This document shows positions 42,481 to 52,623 of a stretch of 64,000 nucleotides of DNA, piece after piece (position 1 is the first letter of the stretch; each line of letters opens with the position of its first letter). Source of the DNA: Streptococcus suis (GTDB lineage: Bacteria; Bacillota; Bacilli; Lactobacillales; Streptococcaceae); contig CP102145.1 of NCBI GenBank assembly GCA_024583055.1, forward strand, positions 1,860,001 through 1,924,000, read 5' to 3'. The notes below the pieces were generated by a model that was not told the DNA's origin, made no database searches, and saw nothing but the letters and a program-made list of their open reading frames with translations. Made by a program: the position numbers and the translations under genes.

Positions 42481-44737
42481 CTTTACTACATTTGCAGAAA
42501 GCAAAGCCAATAAGAAATTAGCCGACATGACCAACGAAGAAATCTATCTTCAGTTGCTCAACTATGTCAAACTATCAGCGGCAGATATGCCAAAAAACAC
42601 AGGTAAACGCAAGGTTTACTATATCTCAGCAGAGTTCCTTATTGGTAAACTCTTGTCAAACAACTTGATCAACTTGGGTGTCTACAAAGACATTCAGGCA
42701 GAATTGGCAGCAGCTGGCAAGTCCTTGGCGCAGGTTGAAGACGTTGAACCAGAACCATCACTTGGTAACGGTGGTCTTGGCCGTTTGGCATCATGTTTTG
42801 TAGATTCGATGTCAACACTTGGTATCAACGGTGAGGGTGTTGGTCTCAACTACCACTGCGGTCTCTTCAAACAAGTCTTCAAGGACAACCAACAAGATGC
42901 AGAGCCAAACTTCTGGATTGAAAATGACTCTTGGTTGATTCCAACGACAATCAGCTACGATGTACCATTCAAAAACTTCACCTTGACATCTAAGTTGGAC
43001 CGTTTGGATATTCTTGGTTACAAGAAAGACACTAAGAACTACCTCAACTTGTTTGATATCCAGTCTGTCAACTATGGCTTGATTGAAAATGGCATTACGT
43101 TTGACAAGACGGCTATTCAAGAAAACTTGACCCTCTTCTTGTATCCAGATGATTCAGACAAGAATGGTGAATTGCTCCGCATTTACCAACAATACTTCAT
43201 GGTATCAAACGCTGCCCAGCTCTTGATTGATGAAGCGATTGAGCGTGGCTCAAATGTGCGTGACTTGGCAGACTATGCTTACGTTCAAATCAATGATACT
43301 CACCCATCAATGGTGATTCCTGAGTTGATTCGTCTTTTGACTGAAAAACACGGCTTGGAATTTGCAGAAGCAGTGGCCATCGTTAAGAACATGACTGGTT
43401 ACACCAACCACACCATCTTGGCAGAAGCCCTTGAAAAATGGCCATTGTCATTCTTGGAAGAGGTAGTACCTCACTTAGTAGACATCATCAAGGAATTGGA
43501 TGCCTTGGTTGCTAAGGAAGTAGCGGATGTTGCTCTTCACATCATCGACGAGTCTGGTCGTGTGCACATGGCTCACATGGATATCCACTTCTCAAACTCT
43601 GTCAACGGGGTTGCGGCTCTCCATACTGAAATTTTGAAAAACTCTGAGTTGAAAGGTTTCTACGAGCTTTACCCAGAGAAATTCAATAACAAGACAAACG
43701 GTATCACCTTCCGTCGTTGGTTGGAATTTGCTAACCAAGATCTTGCAGACTACATCAAGGAATTGATTGGCGATGAATACTTGACAGATGCGACTAAGCT
43801 TGAGAAATTGCTTGCTTTCGCAGATGACAAGGAAGTGCATGCTAAATTGGCTGAAATCAAACACAACAATAAATTGGCTCTTAAACGTTACCTCAAAGAC
43901 AACAAGGGTATCGAATTGGACGAAAACTCTATTATCGATACACAAATCAAACGTTTCCACGAGTACAAACGCCAACAAATGAACGCCTTGTATGTCATCC
44001 ACAAGTATCTTGAAATCAAGAATGGCAACCTGCCAAAACGTAAAATCACTGTTATCTTCGGTGGTAAAGCAGCTCCAGCTTATATTATCGCTCAAGACAT
44101 CATTCATTTGATTCTTTGCTTGTCTGAGTTGATTAACAATGACCCAGAAGTGAGCAAGTACCTCAACGTTCACTTGGTAGAAAACTACAACGTAACGGTT
44201 GCTGAAAAACTGATTCCTGCGACTGACATCTCTGAGCAAATCTCATTGGCTTCTAAAGAAGCGTCAGGTACTGGTAACATGAAATTTATGTTGAACGGTG
44301 CTTTGACACTTGGTACTATGGACGGTGCTAACGTTGAGATTGCAGAATTAGCAGGCATGGATAACATCTACACATTTGGTAAGGATTCAGATACCATTAT
44401 CGACTTGTACGACAAAGCTGGCTACGTGTCTGCGGACTACTACAATGGTGATGCCAACATCAAACGTGCGGTTGACTTTATCATTAGTGATGAAGTGAAA
44501 GCACTTGGTAATGAAGAACGCCTTGGTCGTCTTCACCATGAATTGATCTCGAAAGACTGGTTCATGACCTTGATTGACTTAGCAGAGTACATCGAAGTTA
44601 AAGAGCAAGTCTTTGCAGACTACGAAGATCAAGATGCATGGAACAAGAAAGTTGTTCACAATATTGCTAAAGCAGGATTCTTCTCATCTGACCGTACAAT
44701 CGAGCAGTACAACGAAGACATCTGGCATAGTAAATAA
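42473..44737 (+). CDS. glgP: Glycogen/maltodextrin phosphorylase
   Basis: 754 residues. The PLP site is in [20 protein letters not shown] with Lys as Schiff base. [17 protein letters not shown] and NDTHPSM are family signatures. It cleaves glucose 1-phosphate from alpha-1,4 chains made available by MalQ. In streptococci this pair is the mal operon type (MalP), so maltodextrin is the likelier substrate than stored glycogen. It starts behind CGAGGAAATAAAA within the end of malQ. Confidence 0.94.
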   Translation: MNNFTTFAESKANKKLADMTNEEIYLQLLNYVKLSAADMPKNTGKRKVYYISAEFLIGKLLSNNLINLGVYKDIQAELAAAGKSLAQVEDVEPEPSLGNGGLGRLASCFVDSMSTLGINGEGVGLNYHCGLFKQVFKDNQQDAEPNFWIENDSWLIPTTISYDVPFKNFTLTSKLDRLDILGYKKDTKNYLNLFDIQSVNYGLIENGITFDKTAIQENLTLFLYPDDSDKNGELLRIYQQYFMVSNAAQLLIDEAIERGSNVRDLADYAYVQINDTHPSMVIPELIRLLTEKHGLEFAEAVAIVKNMTGYTNHTILAEALEKWPLSFLEEVVPHLVDIIKELDALVAKEVADVALHIIDESGRVHMAHMDIHFSNSVNGVAALHTEILKNSELKGFYELYPEKFNNKTNGITFRRWLEFANQDLADYIKELIGDEYLTDATKLEKLLAFADDKEVHAKLAEIKHNNKLALKRYLKDNKGIELDENSIIDTQIKRFHEYKRQQMNALYVIHKYLEIKNGNLPKRKITVIFGGKAAPAYIIAQDIIHLILCLSELINNDPEVSKYLNVHLVENYNVTVAEKLIPATDISEQISLASKEASGTGNMKFMLNGALTLGTMDGANVEIAELAGMDNIYTFGKDSDTIIDLYDKAGYVSADYYNGDANIKRAVDFIISDEVKALGNEERLGRLHHELISKDWFMTLIDLAEYIEVKEQVFADYEDQDAWNKKVVHNIAKAGFFSSDRTIEQYNEDIWHSK

Positions 44738-44750
44738 TACTTACATAAAA

Positions 44751-44780
44751 GACAAATCACTTCGGTGGTTTGTTTTTTTT
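44751..44780 (+). terminator. Terminator of malQ-glgP
   Basis: ACAAATCAC and GTGGTTTGT pair around TTCG, followed by eight T residues. Confidence 0.9.
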
Positions 44781-44870
44781 ACTCTTTCACCAGAGTTTAA
44801 GCCTTGTAGATACGGCGTTTGAGGGTATTTTTGATAGTCTGTTTGAAAATGATGTGAACACTTTTTCCTT

Positions 44871-44925
44871 GACAATGGGCTTCACTTACTTTAAGATAGA
44901 GTTTATAAAAAGTGACAACACTTAA
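44871..44925 (+). promoter_or_regulatory. opuA promoter and BusR-like bipartite operator
   Basis: A promoter TTGACA, 17-bp spacer, TAAGAT begins near 44871. TCACTT (44882-44887) and AAGTGA (44910-44915) are inverted and separated by 22 bp, with another CACTT after it. Such split AAGTGA-type repeats are known from busA/opuA promoters controlled by the c-di-AMP-binding repressor BusR. No busR gene is adjacent, so this is inference. Confidence 0.5.
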
Positions 44926-44961
44926 ATTTTATAATGTAGCCACTTCGGGAAAGGAGTTCAC

Positions 44962-46173
44962 ATGACATTACTAGAAGTGAAAAATTTGACCAAAGTATTT
45001 GGTAAAAAGCAGAAGGCTGCCCTTGAAATGGTCAAACAGGGAAAATCAAAAACAGAAATTTTGAAGAAAACAGGTGCCACCGTTGGGGTCTACGATGCTA
45101 ATTTTTCAATCCAAGAGGGCGAAATTTTTGTCATCATGGGTCTGTCGGGCTCAGGGAAATCAACTTTGGTGCGGATGCTCAATCGTTTGATAGAACCATC
45201 ATCTGGTAGCATTGTCTTGGATGGTCAAGATATTTCAAAAATGAACGCTGAAGAGCTGCGGCAGGTGCGTCGCCACGATATGAACATGGTTTTCCAAAGT
45301 TTTGCCTTATTTCCACATAAGACGATTTTGGAAAACACAGAGTTCGGTCTGGAATTGCGTGGGGTATCAAAAGAAGAACGTCAGGCAGCGGCTGAGAAGG
45401 CATTGGAAAATGCAGGCTTGTTGGTCTTCAAGGATCAATACCCAGACCAACTGTCTGGTGGGATGCAACAGCGTGTCGGCTTGGCTAGAGCCTTGGCCAA
45501 CAAACCGAAAATTCTCTTGATGGATGAGGCTTTTTCAGCCTTGGACCCGCTTATTCGTCGTGAAATGCAGGATGAGCTCTTGGATTTGCAAGCTAGCAAT
45601 CAGCAAACCATCATCTTTATCAGTCACGACCTCAACGAGGCCTTGCGAATTGGTGATCGTATTGCTCTGATGAGGGACGGGAAAATCATGCAAATCGGTA
45701 CTGGTGAGGAAATTTTGACCAATCCGGCCAATGATTTTGTTCGTGAATTTATGGAAGATGTCGATCGTTCCAAGGTCTTGACGGCACAAAATATTATGAT
45801 TAAGCCGATTACGGCAACGGTTGAATTGGACGGGCCGCAAGTTGCTCTGATGCGCATGCGTACAGAGGAGGTTTCTATGTTGATGGCAACCAATCGTCGT
45901 CGGGAATTGGTGGGAGCCTTGACCGCAGATGCTGTTATCGAGGCGCGTCGTAAGGGCTTGCCACTGTCTGATGTCATTGATAAGGACGTTCTGACGGTTT
46001 CAAAAGATACAGTGATTACAGATATTATGCCTCTGATTTATGATTCGTCGGCGCCGATTGCCGTGACGGACGAGCACAATAAGCTCCTTGGGGTTATTAT
46101 TCGCGGGCGCGTGATTGAAGCCTTGGCTAATATTCCAGATGATGGCACTGCGTCAGAAACAGAGGAAAACTAG
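44962..46173 (+). CDS. opuAA: Glycine betaine/proline ABC transporter, ATP-binding subunit
   Basis: 403 residues. Walker [10 protein letters not shown], signature [15 protein letters not shown] and Walker [13 protein letters not shown] are intact. Two C-terminal CBS domains (about 275-395) are expected to sense ionic strength or nucleotide. The N-terminal insertion with [18 protein letters not shown] is typical of the OpuA/ProV group. It energises uptake of compatible solutes at high osmolarity. ATG 44962 follows GGAAAGGAG, and the permease gene starts 18 bp downstream. Confidence 0.95.
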   Translation: MTLLEVKNLTKVFGKKQKAALEMVKQGKSKTEILKKTGATVGVYDANFSIQEGEIFVIMGLSGSGKSTLVRMLNRLIEPSSGSIVLDGQDISKMNAEELRQVRRHDMNMVFQSFALFPHKTILENTEFGLELRGVSKEERQAAAEKALENAGLLVFKDQYPDQLSGGMQQRVGLARALANKPKILLMDEAFSALDPLIRREMQDELLDLQASNQQTIIFISHDLNEALRIGDRIALMRDGKIMQIGTGEEILTNPANDFVREFMEDVDRSKVLTAQNIMIKPITATVELDGPQVALMRMRTEEVSMLMATNRRRELVGALTADAVIEARRKGLPLSDVIDKDVLTVSKDTVITDIMPLIYDSSAPIAVTDEHNKLLGVIIRGRVIEALANIPDDGTASETEEN

Positions 46174-46191
46174 AGAAAGAGGTTAGATATT

Positions 46192-47913
46192 TTGGATTTA
46201 TTGCAAGAAAAACTACCAGTGGCAGAGCTGGTAGAGGCCTTGACCAGTTGGTTGACCACGACCTTCGCAGGGCTGTTTGATATACTACAAGCCATCGGGA
46301 GTACCTTGATGGACTGGATCACCAACACCTTATTGTTCATTCATCCGCTCCTATTTATCGGATTAGCAACTGTAGCTGTATGGTTTTTGGCACGAAAAAA
46401 ATGGCCCCTGCCAGTCATGACTTTCTTGGGCCTGCTCTTTATTTACAACCAAGGGTTGTGGGATGAATTGATCAACACCTTGACTCTGGTCATCGTAGCC
46501 AGCCTGATCTCGATTGTTATCGGGGTTCCTCTGGGAATTTGGATGGCCAAGAACAATACGGTCAAGAAAATTGTCAATCCGATTTTGGACTTTATGCAGA
46601 CCATGCCGGCCTTTGTTTATCTGATTCCGGCGGTAGCCTTCTTCGGGATTGGCATGGTGCCAGGTGTCTTTGCATCAGTGATTTTCGCCCTACCGCCGAC
46701 AGTTCGGTTTACTAATTTGGCGATCCGTGAAATTTCGACAGAGTTGGTTGAGGCAGCGGATGCTTTTGGTTCAACGTCGGCTCAGAAATTGCTTAAGGTT
46801 GAATTGCCCTTGGCTAAAAATACCATTATGGCTGGTGTCAATCAGACCATGATGTTGGCCCTGTCCATGGTGGTTACTGGTTCTATGATCGGGGCGCCAG
46901 GTCTGGGTCGTGAAGTCCTGTCTGCCCTTCAGAAGGCGGACATCGGGAATGGATTTGTATCTGGTATTTCCTTGGTTATCTTAGCGATTATCCTTGACCG
47001 TGTCACTCAGGCTTTCAATGCCAAACGTGAAATTGGACAAAAATCGTCAACCAACAAGTGCATCGCTCTAGCGGCCTTGCTGGTATTTGTCGGAGCAGCT
47101 TTGGGACGAAGCTTCCTAGCCTTGACTTCCGGAAATACAGAGCAGGGACAGACGGTGACCATTTCCCATACTCAGTGGGATACTGAGGTGGCGTCGACAA
47201 CTGTCATTGCCAAGGTCTTGGAAGAGGCGGGCTACCACGTAAAAATGGTACCGCTGGATAATGCCGTCATGTGGCAGTCAGTTGCAAACGGGGACTCGGA
47301 TTTCTCAGTCAGTCCTTGGTTGCCGGTCACACAGGCGTCGCTCTATGACAAACATAAGAACCAATTAGATGATTTGGGACCAAATATGGAAGGGACTAAG
47401 CTCGGATTGGTTGTCCCAGCCTATATGGATGTGACTAGCATTGCGGACCTGTCTAATCAGGCGACCACAACTATCACAGGGATTGAGCCCGGTGCTGGAA
47501 TTATGGAGGCGGCTGAAAATGCCCTGCAAGACTATGGAAACTTGTCTGGTTGGGAATTGACCAAGGCCTCTACAGGTGCCATGACAACCGCTTTAGAAAA
47601 AGCGATTGCCAACCAAGACGAAATCATCGTAACGGGCTGGTCTCCGCACTGGATGTTCTCCAAATATGACTTGAAATACTTGGACGACCCAGAAGGTTCA
47701 TTTGGTTCGACAGAAAATATCCATACGATTGCACGGAAAGGTCTACAAGAGGATATGCCTCAATTGTACCAAATTGTGGATAATTTCCACTGGACCTCTG
47801 AGGATATGGAGTCCATTCTTTTGGATATGAATGAGGGGATGTCTCCTGACGATGCCGCTCAAAAATGGATTGATGTCAACCGCGAAACGGTTGACCAATG
47901 GTTGAATGAGTAA
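46192..47913 (+). CDS. opuABC: Glycine betaine/proline transporter, permease fused to binding domain
   Basis: 573 residues. The N-terminal half (to about 295) is a membrane permease with the EAADAFGSTSAQKLLKVELP coupling loop. The C-terminal half is an OpuAC-type binding domain (from about 325), with the substrate-binding SVSPWLPVT and WSPHWMF segments. The fusion is normal for lactic acid bacteria. Translation appears to start at TTG 46192 behind AAAGAGG. A strong terminator follows. Confidence 0.94.
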   Translation: MDLLQEKLPVAELVEALTSWLTTTFAGLFDILQAIGSTLMDWITNTLLFIHPLLFIGLATVAVWFLARKKWPLPVMTFLGLLFIYNQGLWDELINTLTLVIVASLISIVIGVPLGIWMAKNNTVKKIVNPILDFMQTMPAFVYLIPAVAFFGIGMVPGVFASVIFALPPTVRFTNLAIREISTELVEAADAFGSTSAQKLLKVELPLAKNTIMAGVNQTMMLALSMVVTGSMIGAPGLGREVLSALQKADIGNGFVSGISLVILAIILDRVTQAFNAKREIGQKSSTNKCIALAALLVFVGAALGRSFLALTSGNTEQGQTVTISHTQWDTEVASTTVIAKVLEEAGYHVKMVPLDNAVMWQSVANGDSDFSVSPWLPVTQASLYDKHKNQLDDLGPNMEGTKLGLVVPAYMDVTSIADLSNQATTTITGIEPGAGIMEAAENALQDYGNLSGWELTKASTGAMTTALEKAIANQDEIIVTGWSPHWMFSKYDLKYLDDPEGSFGSTENIHTIARKGLQEDMPQLYQIVDNFHWTSEDMESILLDMNEGMSPDDAAQKWIDVNRETVDQWLNE

Positions 47914-47930
47914 GATAAGTCTATAGTGAT

Positions 47931-47967
47931 AAAACCAGTTGTTCGTATTTGTACAACTGGTTTTTCA
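47931..47967 (+). terminator. opuA operon terminator
   Basis: AAAACCAGTTGT and ACAACTGGTTTT form an 11-12 bp stem followed by T residues. Confidence 0.9.
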
Positions 47968-48016
47968 TTTTGTCGAATGGAGAAAAAAACTAGTAGAGAA
48001 TGTCAACAGTCAGGCG

Positions 48017-48052
48017 GTAAACGTTTACAGGTAGCGGATGTTTTTGTATAAT
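48017..48052 (+). promoter_or_regulatory. Promoter of the GH3 gene with cre-like palindrome
   Basis: The palindrome GTAAACGTTTAC (48017-48028) overlaps the -35 TTTACA (48024-48029). TATAAT (48047-48052) follows after 17 bp. The operator fits CcpA or another LacI-family protein and its place over the -35 implies repression, probably by carbon catabolite control. Confidence 0.75.
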
Positions 48053-48081
48053 AATATAAAAAACAAAAAATGGAGGTAACT

Positions 48082-50733
48082 ATGAAAAAGCATAGCTATT
48101 TGTACTTAGCAGGTCTTGCGCTTGCTATGGCGACAAGTCCATGGGCTACAGTCAAGGCCAATACGGAACCTGTTTCACCAGAAACAGGCACCAGTCTTGA
48201 AGCTGTGAATGCACCGATTGCCAGTTCCACAGACTTATCTGCAACTCCAGCTAGTGAGGAGCTTAACACTGGTGAACAAGCTGTAGATGCAGAGACGCAA
48301 ATCACTAGCATGATTGACGACATGTCTACACGGCAAAAAATCACGCAGATGTTGATGCCGGATTTTCGTAAGTGGCAGACGGAAGGTAGCGAAGTGGTGA
48401 GCGACCTGACGGTTGTTAATGAAGAAATTGCAGAAGCGATTGATGGGTACGATTTTGGTGGCGTTATCCTCTTTGCGGAAAACGTAAAGGAAACGGAACA
48501 AACCCTCAATCTTACACAGGATATGCAAGCAGCTGCAGTTGGAAATAAGGCTCAGAATGGGAATATCCCTCTCTTGATTGCTATTGACCAGGAAGGGGGA
48601 ATTGTTTATCGTCTGGGTTCAGGTACGGCCCTACCAGGGAATATGGCATTGGGTGCCACCCGTGATCCAGAGTTAGCTAGACAGGCTGGTGAGATTATCG
48701 GTAGGGAATTATCTGCTTTGGGTGTCAATGTGGATTTTGCGCCGGTATTGGATACAAATAATAATCCTCAAAACCCTGTTATCGGTCTGCGTTCCTTCTC
48801 ATCTAATCCTGAACTTGTTGCCTCCCTAGGAATTCCTTTGATGCAGGGAATTCAGGCCCATAATGTGGCTGTAGCAGCTAAGCATTTCCCAGGCCATGGG
48901 GACACCGCAACCGACTCTCATACAGGTCTTCCTCTGGTAGATAAGTCAATGGAAGAATTGGCAGCCTTAGAATTAGCTCCGTTTAAAGCTGCTATGGATG
49001 GCGGAGTGGACATGATTATGACAGCTCATATCCAATACCCACAGATTGAGAAAGATACCTATGTTTCTAAAAAATCTGGCGAAGAAATTCATATTCCTGC
49101 TACCCTGTCTGATGATATTTTGACAGGCATTGTCCGCAATCAGTATGGCTATGATGGAATTATTGTTACGGATGCTATGGGTATGGACGCCATTTCTCAA
49201 AACTTTGGGGAATCCGAAGCAGCGATCATGGCCATACAAGCAGGTGTGGATATTGTCTTGATGCCAACAGTTTTGAGAAACAAGCTTGATTTAGCTAAAA
49301 TCGATGCTATTATTGATGACATCGAAGCTGCAGTGGCGCAGGGACACATTACAGAAGGCATGCTGGATGATTCTGTTCGACGGATTTTACGTTTGAAAGC
49401 AAAACGCGGCGTATTGGACTTTGACTTGGCGGCAAGAACTGCAGAGGCAGCCAACCAGGCGGTAGGATCTGATTTGAATAGAGACCTGGAAAGACAAATT
49501 GCCGCCAGCGCGGTAACGGTGGTTAAGAACGATGATACTATCTTGCCATTTAAGTTGACTGCTGGTGACCATGTCTTATTATTGGGTGCCTATAATAACG
49601 AACTTCCTGGCCTTGATTTGGGAATGAGACGCTTGCAGGCGGATGGTGTTATACCAGCAGATGTTACATTTGAAACTGTCAGATACAATGCGGAATCTAG
49701 TTCGGAAAGCTTGAAAGAAAGTTTAGACAAAGCGAGTCATATTATCCTTGTGTCGGAAATTGGACGTGAATCTCATTTGGCTAGTGACCATTGGTTGACC
49801 AGGGTTCCTACTGAGGTTGTAGATTACGCTAATAGCCAAGGTAAGCTAGTTGTTGTCATGAGTATTTCCAAACCTTATGATGTTGCTAACTATCCAGCTG
49901 CTAAGGCAATTGTAGCAGTCTATGGTAACAAGGGAATGGATCCAACGGAGGCTCTCCGACCAGATAATGCGTTCGGTCCAAATATTCCAGCTGGGGTAGA
50001 AGTTATCTTTGCCGGCCTACCACACAAGGGTAGCTTGCCTGTAGACATACCTCTGATTAAGGATGGATTGCTCAGTACAGACCAGGTTGCCTACCCAATT
50101 GGTTTTGGATTGAGTTATGATGAGCCGGCCAAAGGCATTTTAGCCGTTCTGCCGGAAGCAGCTAAAATTGGTCAGGAATTCCCTGTGACACTAGAGTTGG
50201 GCGATCTCAAAGGCATTGAAAAAGGTACTTACCAAATTCGTTTACACTTTGATCCGGCTCTAGTAGATGGAGTTCTTTCAGAGGGAATCAAGCTTGAAGG
50301 GAATACCTTTGTGGTTGAAAAAGAAGCTGGTGATTTATCATCTATTGCATTGAGTCTCAAGGCTAAGACAAGTGGGTCAGTTGCACCGATTCTATTTGTG
50401 GAGCTGGTTGACCAGCTTGGACGAATCTTTAGCCTGGGGCAAGCAGCTTATCAAGGGCTGACGGTTTTAGTTACTTCTGATAGCAAGGTGGTTACAACGA
50501 CTCCGATAGATAAAGACGTTAAGGACCAGACGGCCGAATCTAACAAGGACTCAAACAAGGACGAGGTTTCTACTGAGTCTACTGTTTCTGCTGAGGAAGA
50601 AAGCAAGAAAATGGAAACTACAACAACTCAACCAGTCCTGCCAAATACTGGTGACAGTCAAAATATTTCCTTCTTGTTGCTAGGTTTGACCGGCTTGGCA
50701 TCCTTGGCTGCTTTGAAAAAGAAAAGAAGCTGA
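48082..50733 (+). CDS. Cell-wall-anchored GH3 beta-N-acetylhexosaminidase-like enzyme
   Basis: 883 residues. A signal peptide (1 to about 30) is followed by a linker, a GH3 domain (about 75-455) and a second alpha/beta domain (about 475-680). A C-terminal beta-rich segment and a Thr/Ser/Glu-rich wall-spanning region precede the sortase signal LPNTG, a hydrophobic stretch and KKKRS. AKHFPGHGDTATDSH is the NagZ-type catalytic His/Asp motif, and IIVTDAMGM holds the nucleophile Asp. NagZ enzymes are usually cytoplasmic, so a surface-displayed form probably acts on host or peptidoglycan glycans. GGAGGT supports ATG 48082. Confidence 0.9.
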   Translation: MKKHSYLYLAGLALAMATSPWATVKANTEPVSPETGTSLEAVNAPIASSTDLSATPASEELNTGEQAVDAETQITSMIDDMSTRQKITQMLMPDFRKWQTEGSEVVSDLTVVNEEIAEAIDGYDFGGVILFAENVKETEQTLNLTQDMQAAAVGNKAQNGNIPLLIAIDQEGGIVYRLGSGTALPGNMALGATRDPELARQAGEIIGRELSALGVNVDFAPVLDTNNNPQNPVIGLRSFSSNPELVASLGIPLMQGIQAHNVAVAAKHFPGHGDTATDSHTGLPLVDKSMEELAALELAPFKAAMDGGVDMIMTAHIQYPQIEKDTYVSKKSGEEIHIPATLSDDILTGIVRNQYGYDGIIVTDAMGMDAISQNFGESEAAIMAIQAGVDIVLMPTVLRNKLDLAKIDAIIDDIEAAVAQGHITEGMLDDSVRRILRLKAKRGVLDFDLAARTAEAANQAVGSDLNRDLERQIAASAVTVVKNDDTILPFKLTAGDHVLLLGAYNNELPGLDLGMRRLQADGVIPADVTFETVRYNAESSSESLKESLDKASHIILVSEIGRESHLASDHWLTRVPTEVVDYANSQGKLVVVMSISKPYDVANYPAAKAIVAVYGNKGMDPTEALRPDNAFGPNIPAGVEVIFAGLPHKGSLPVDIPLIKDGLLSTDQVAYPIGFGLSYDEPAKGILAVLPEAAKIGQEFPVTLELGDLKGIEKGTYQIRLHFDPALVDGVLSEGIKLEGNTFVVEKEAGDLSSIALSLKAKTSGSVAPILFVELVDQLGRIFSLGQAAYQGLTVLVTSDSKVVTTTPIDKDVKDQTAESNKDSNKDEVSTESTVSAEEESKKMETTTTQPVLPNTGDSQNISFLLLGLTGLASLAALKKKRS

Positions 50734-50798
50734 GCTTATCAGAAAGGCAGTGAAGTCTGATATCACTCCTTGAAAGTAAAATGCTCAAGGTGTAATAA

Positions 50799-50832
50799 GG
50801 ACAAACATCGTTTCGGTGTTTGTCTTTTTTAG
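50799..50832 (+). terminator. Terminator of the GH3 gene
   Basis: GACAAACA and TGTTTGTC pair around TCGTTTCGG, followed by TTTTTT. Confidence 0.85.
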
Positions 50833-50849
50833 GGCTCACGACACAAGAA

Positions 50850-50873
50850 AACCCAGTGCCTATACACTGGGTT
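50850..50873 (-). terminator. Terminator of the GntR gene
   Basis: AACCCAGTG and CACTGGGTT form a perfect 9-bp stem around CCTATA. On the minus strand a T-rich stretch follows. It lies 20 bp past the regulator stop codon. Confidence 0.75.
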
Positions 50874-50893
50874 GAATAGAGAGAATGGGTTGA

Positions 50894-51601
50894 TCACCGT
50901 TTGGCCATTGAAACAAAGGTAACCTTGTCTGGTCGGTAGGTGATGGTGCCGTACTGGAAGGGACTGCCGTCTGCTAAATAGGTGGTACTGGTAACAGAGA
51001 CCACCATGTCGTAGCCTGCCAGGTCTAGCAGGCTTTTTTCTTCTTCTGTCGCAAAGCGGAAGGAGATTTCTCGGCGGGAATGGGAAATTTCTAAGCCAAG
51101 GTCGTTTTCCAAATACTGATAAATGGAGCTCTCAGCGATTTCCTTGCTGAGATAGGGAACAATCCTGCGGTCAAAGTAGGAAATCTCATACTCTAATCGC
51201 TCACCGTCAATGGTCCGAACGCGGCTAACACGGTAGAGATCCGTTTTTTCATCCACTTCCAATTCCTTCATGGCCTCTGGCTGACCTTGGACAATATAGA
51301 GGTTGGTCAATTCGGTCTGGACTTGATGATGGGCAGAGCGGTTGAGTTCACTAACGGTCTTCAATTCGGACACAAATGGTTTTCTAACGAGGTTATGGTC
51401 CAAAATAATCGAGTTTCGTCCCTGACGTTTTTGGATATAGCCGTCCATTTCCAACAGAGATAGTGCCTTGCGGATGGTGTCCTTGGAATAGGAATAAATC
51501 TCCATCAGTTCATTTTCTGTAGGCATCTCTTGATTGGCCTGCCAGATATTTTGTTCGATTTTTTCCTTGATGTCAGTATAGACTTTCTTGTATTTACTCA
51601 T
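50894..51601 (-). CDS. GntR/HutC-family regulator (UTRA domain)
   Basis: 235 residues. The winged helix is at the N terminus (PTENELMEIYSYSKDTIRKA, then LEMDGYIQKRQGRNS), and a UTRA ligand-binding domain fills about 85-230. The overall pattern is that of TreR-like sugar-phosphate sensors. It is divergent from an EEP phosphoesterase and a PTS. The intergenic region holds a perfect 10-bp inverted repeat, so it very probably represses those genes and itself. A matching half-site at the malQ promoter suggests a wider alpha-glucoside regulon. Confidence 0.88.
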   Translation of the reverse strand: MSKYKKVYTDIKEKIEQNIWQANQEMPTENELMEIYSYSKDTIRKALSLLEMDGYIQKRQGRNSIILDHNLVRKPFVSELKTVSELNRSAHHQVQTELTNLYIVQGQPEAMKELEVDEKTDLYRVSRVRTIDGERLEYEISYFDRRIVPYLSKEIAESSIYQYLENDLGLEISHSRREISFRFATEEEKSLLDLAGYDMVVSVTSTTYLADGSPFQYGTITYRPDKVTFVSMAKR

Positions 51602-51682
51602 TGGGGTAACTTCCTAGCTTGCTATTTACCGCTAGTATATCATAAAAAATGCCAAAGGTCAGTATTCTAAGTCTAGACAAAC

Positions 51683-51778
51683 TTTTACGGAAGACTGCAA
51701 AAATTATTCCGTAAAACTATTGACACTTGAAAACGTTTACGTTATAATAAGGCTACAAGTTGAAAAAGTTTTACGAAG
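51683..51778 (+). promoter_or_regulatory. PTS operon promoter, GntR operator and cre site
   Basis: TTTTACGGAA (51683-51692) and TTCCGTAAAA (51707-51716) form a perfect inverted repeat with a 14-bp gap. A third, partial half-site TTTTACGAAG lies at 51769-51778. Promoter TTGACA (51720-51725) and TATAAT (51743-51748) are 17 bp apart, and the spacer contains a near-perfect cre site TGAAAACGTTTACG (51728-51741). Dual control by the GntR protein and CcpA is the natural reading. Confidence 0.8.
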
Positions 51779-51796
51779 TAAATAGAAAGGAGAGAT

Positions 51797-52588
51797 ATGA
51801 ATTTACTAACAGTCAATGTTCATGCCTGGCTAGAAGATGACCAGCATGAGAAATTGGATATATTAGCTCAGACCATTGTCCAAAAGCAATACGATGTAAT
51901 CGCTCTTCAGGAAGTCAATCAACTGATGACAAGTCCCTTGGTGACCAAAGACTTACGCCAAGACAATTATGGTTTGGTTTTGCTTGAAAAGCTGAAAGAG
52001 CTTGGAGTGACAGACTATTCTTATTTCTGGTCCAATTCCCATATTGGTTACGATAGATATGATGAAGGAATTGCCTTCTTGACTAAACTACCTGTCTATG
52101 AAGTAGATGCCTTCTACTGTAGTCAGCACAAAGAATTGACATCAATCCTTTCTCGCAAGATTATAGGATTGACGGTGGCATATGGGAATGAGTTGATAGA
52201 TTTGTATTCCTGTCATATCAATCTTCCTGACAGTAAAGAAGAAAATCAGTTGGAGAATATTCGTTCGATTGTGGAACGGACAAGTTCGGGACGTTTGAAA
52301 ATTCTAATGGGAGATTTCAATACGGATGCCCTGTCAAATCCACAAGCCTATCAAGCAATCAAGGACTTAGGTTTATATGATAGTTATGATTTGGCTGAGA
52401 AAAAGGATAGGGGAATCACCGTTGAAAAAGCCATTGATGGGTGGGCAGGTCATAGTCAGGAAAAACGTCTGGACTATGTGTTCTTAAATCAGAAAAGACA
52501 GGTTCAATCCAGTCGTGTGATTTTCAATGGAGATAATCTTCCCATTATTTCAGACCACTTTGGTGTGGAAGTTAACATTAGTATTTAA
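51797..52588 (+). CDS. Endonuclease/exonuclease/phosphatase (EEP) family protein
   Basis: 263 residues. EEP fold signatures are VIALQEVNQ (metal-binding Glu), YSCHIN, LMGDFNTDA and the C-terminal SDHFGVEV with the catalytic Asp-His. No signal peptide is seen, so it should be cytoplasmic. Family members cleave phosphodiesters in nucleic acids, lipids or sugar phosphates. Its place between a GntR operator and a sugar PTS suggests a sugar-linked phosphoesterase, but the substrate is unknown. It starts behind AAAGGAGAG. Confidence 0.83.
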   Translation: MNLLTVNVHAWLEDDQHEKLDILAQTIVQKQYDVIALQEVNQLMTSPLVTKDLRQDNYGLVLLEKLKELGVTDYSYFWSNSHIGYDRYDEGIAFLTKLPVYEVDAFYCSQHKELTSILSRKIIGLTVAYGNELIDLYSCHINLPDSKEENQLENIRSIVERTSSGRLKILMGDFNTDALSNPQAYQAIKDLGLYDSYDLAEKKDRGITVEKAIDGWAGHSQEKRLDYVFLNQKRQVQSSRVIFNGDNLPIISDHFGVEVNISI

Positions 52589-52623
52589 TGGTCAACTGAC
52601 CAAGAAAAATTTAGGAGAAACAT

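Noticed and set aside
43592..44239. A 215-codon minus-strand frame inside glgP.
   Set aside because: It lies wholly antisense to a well-supported enzyme gene and shows no family motif or ribosome site. Long antisense frames are common opposite highly biased genes.
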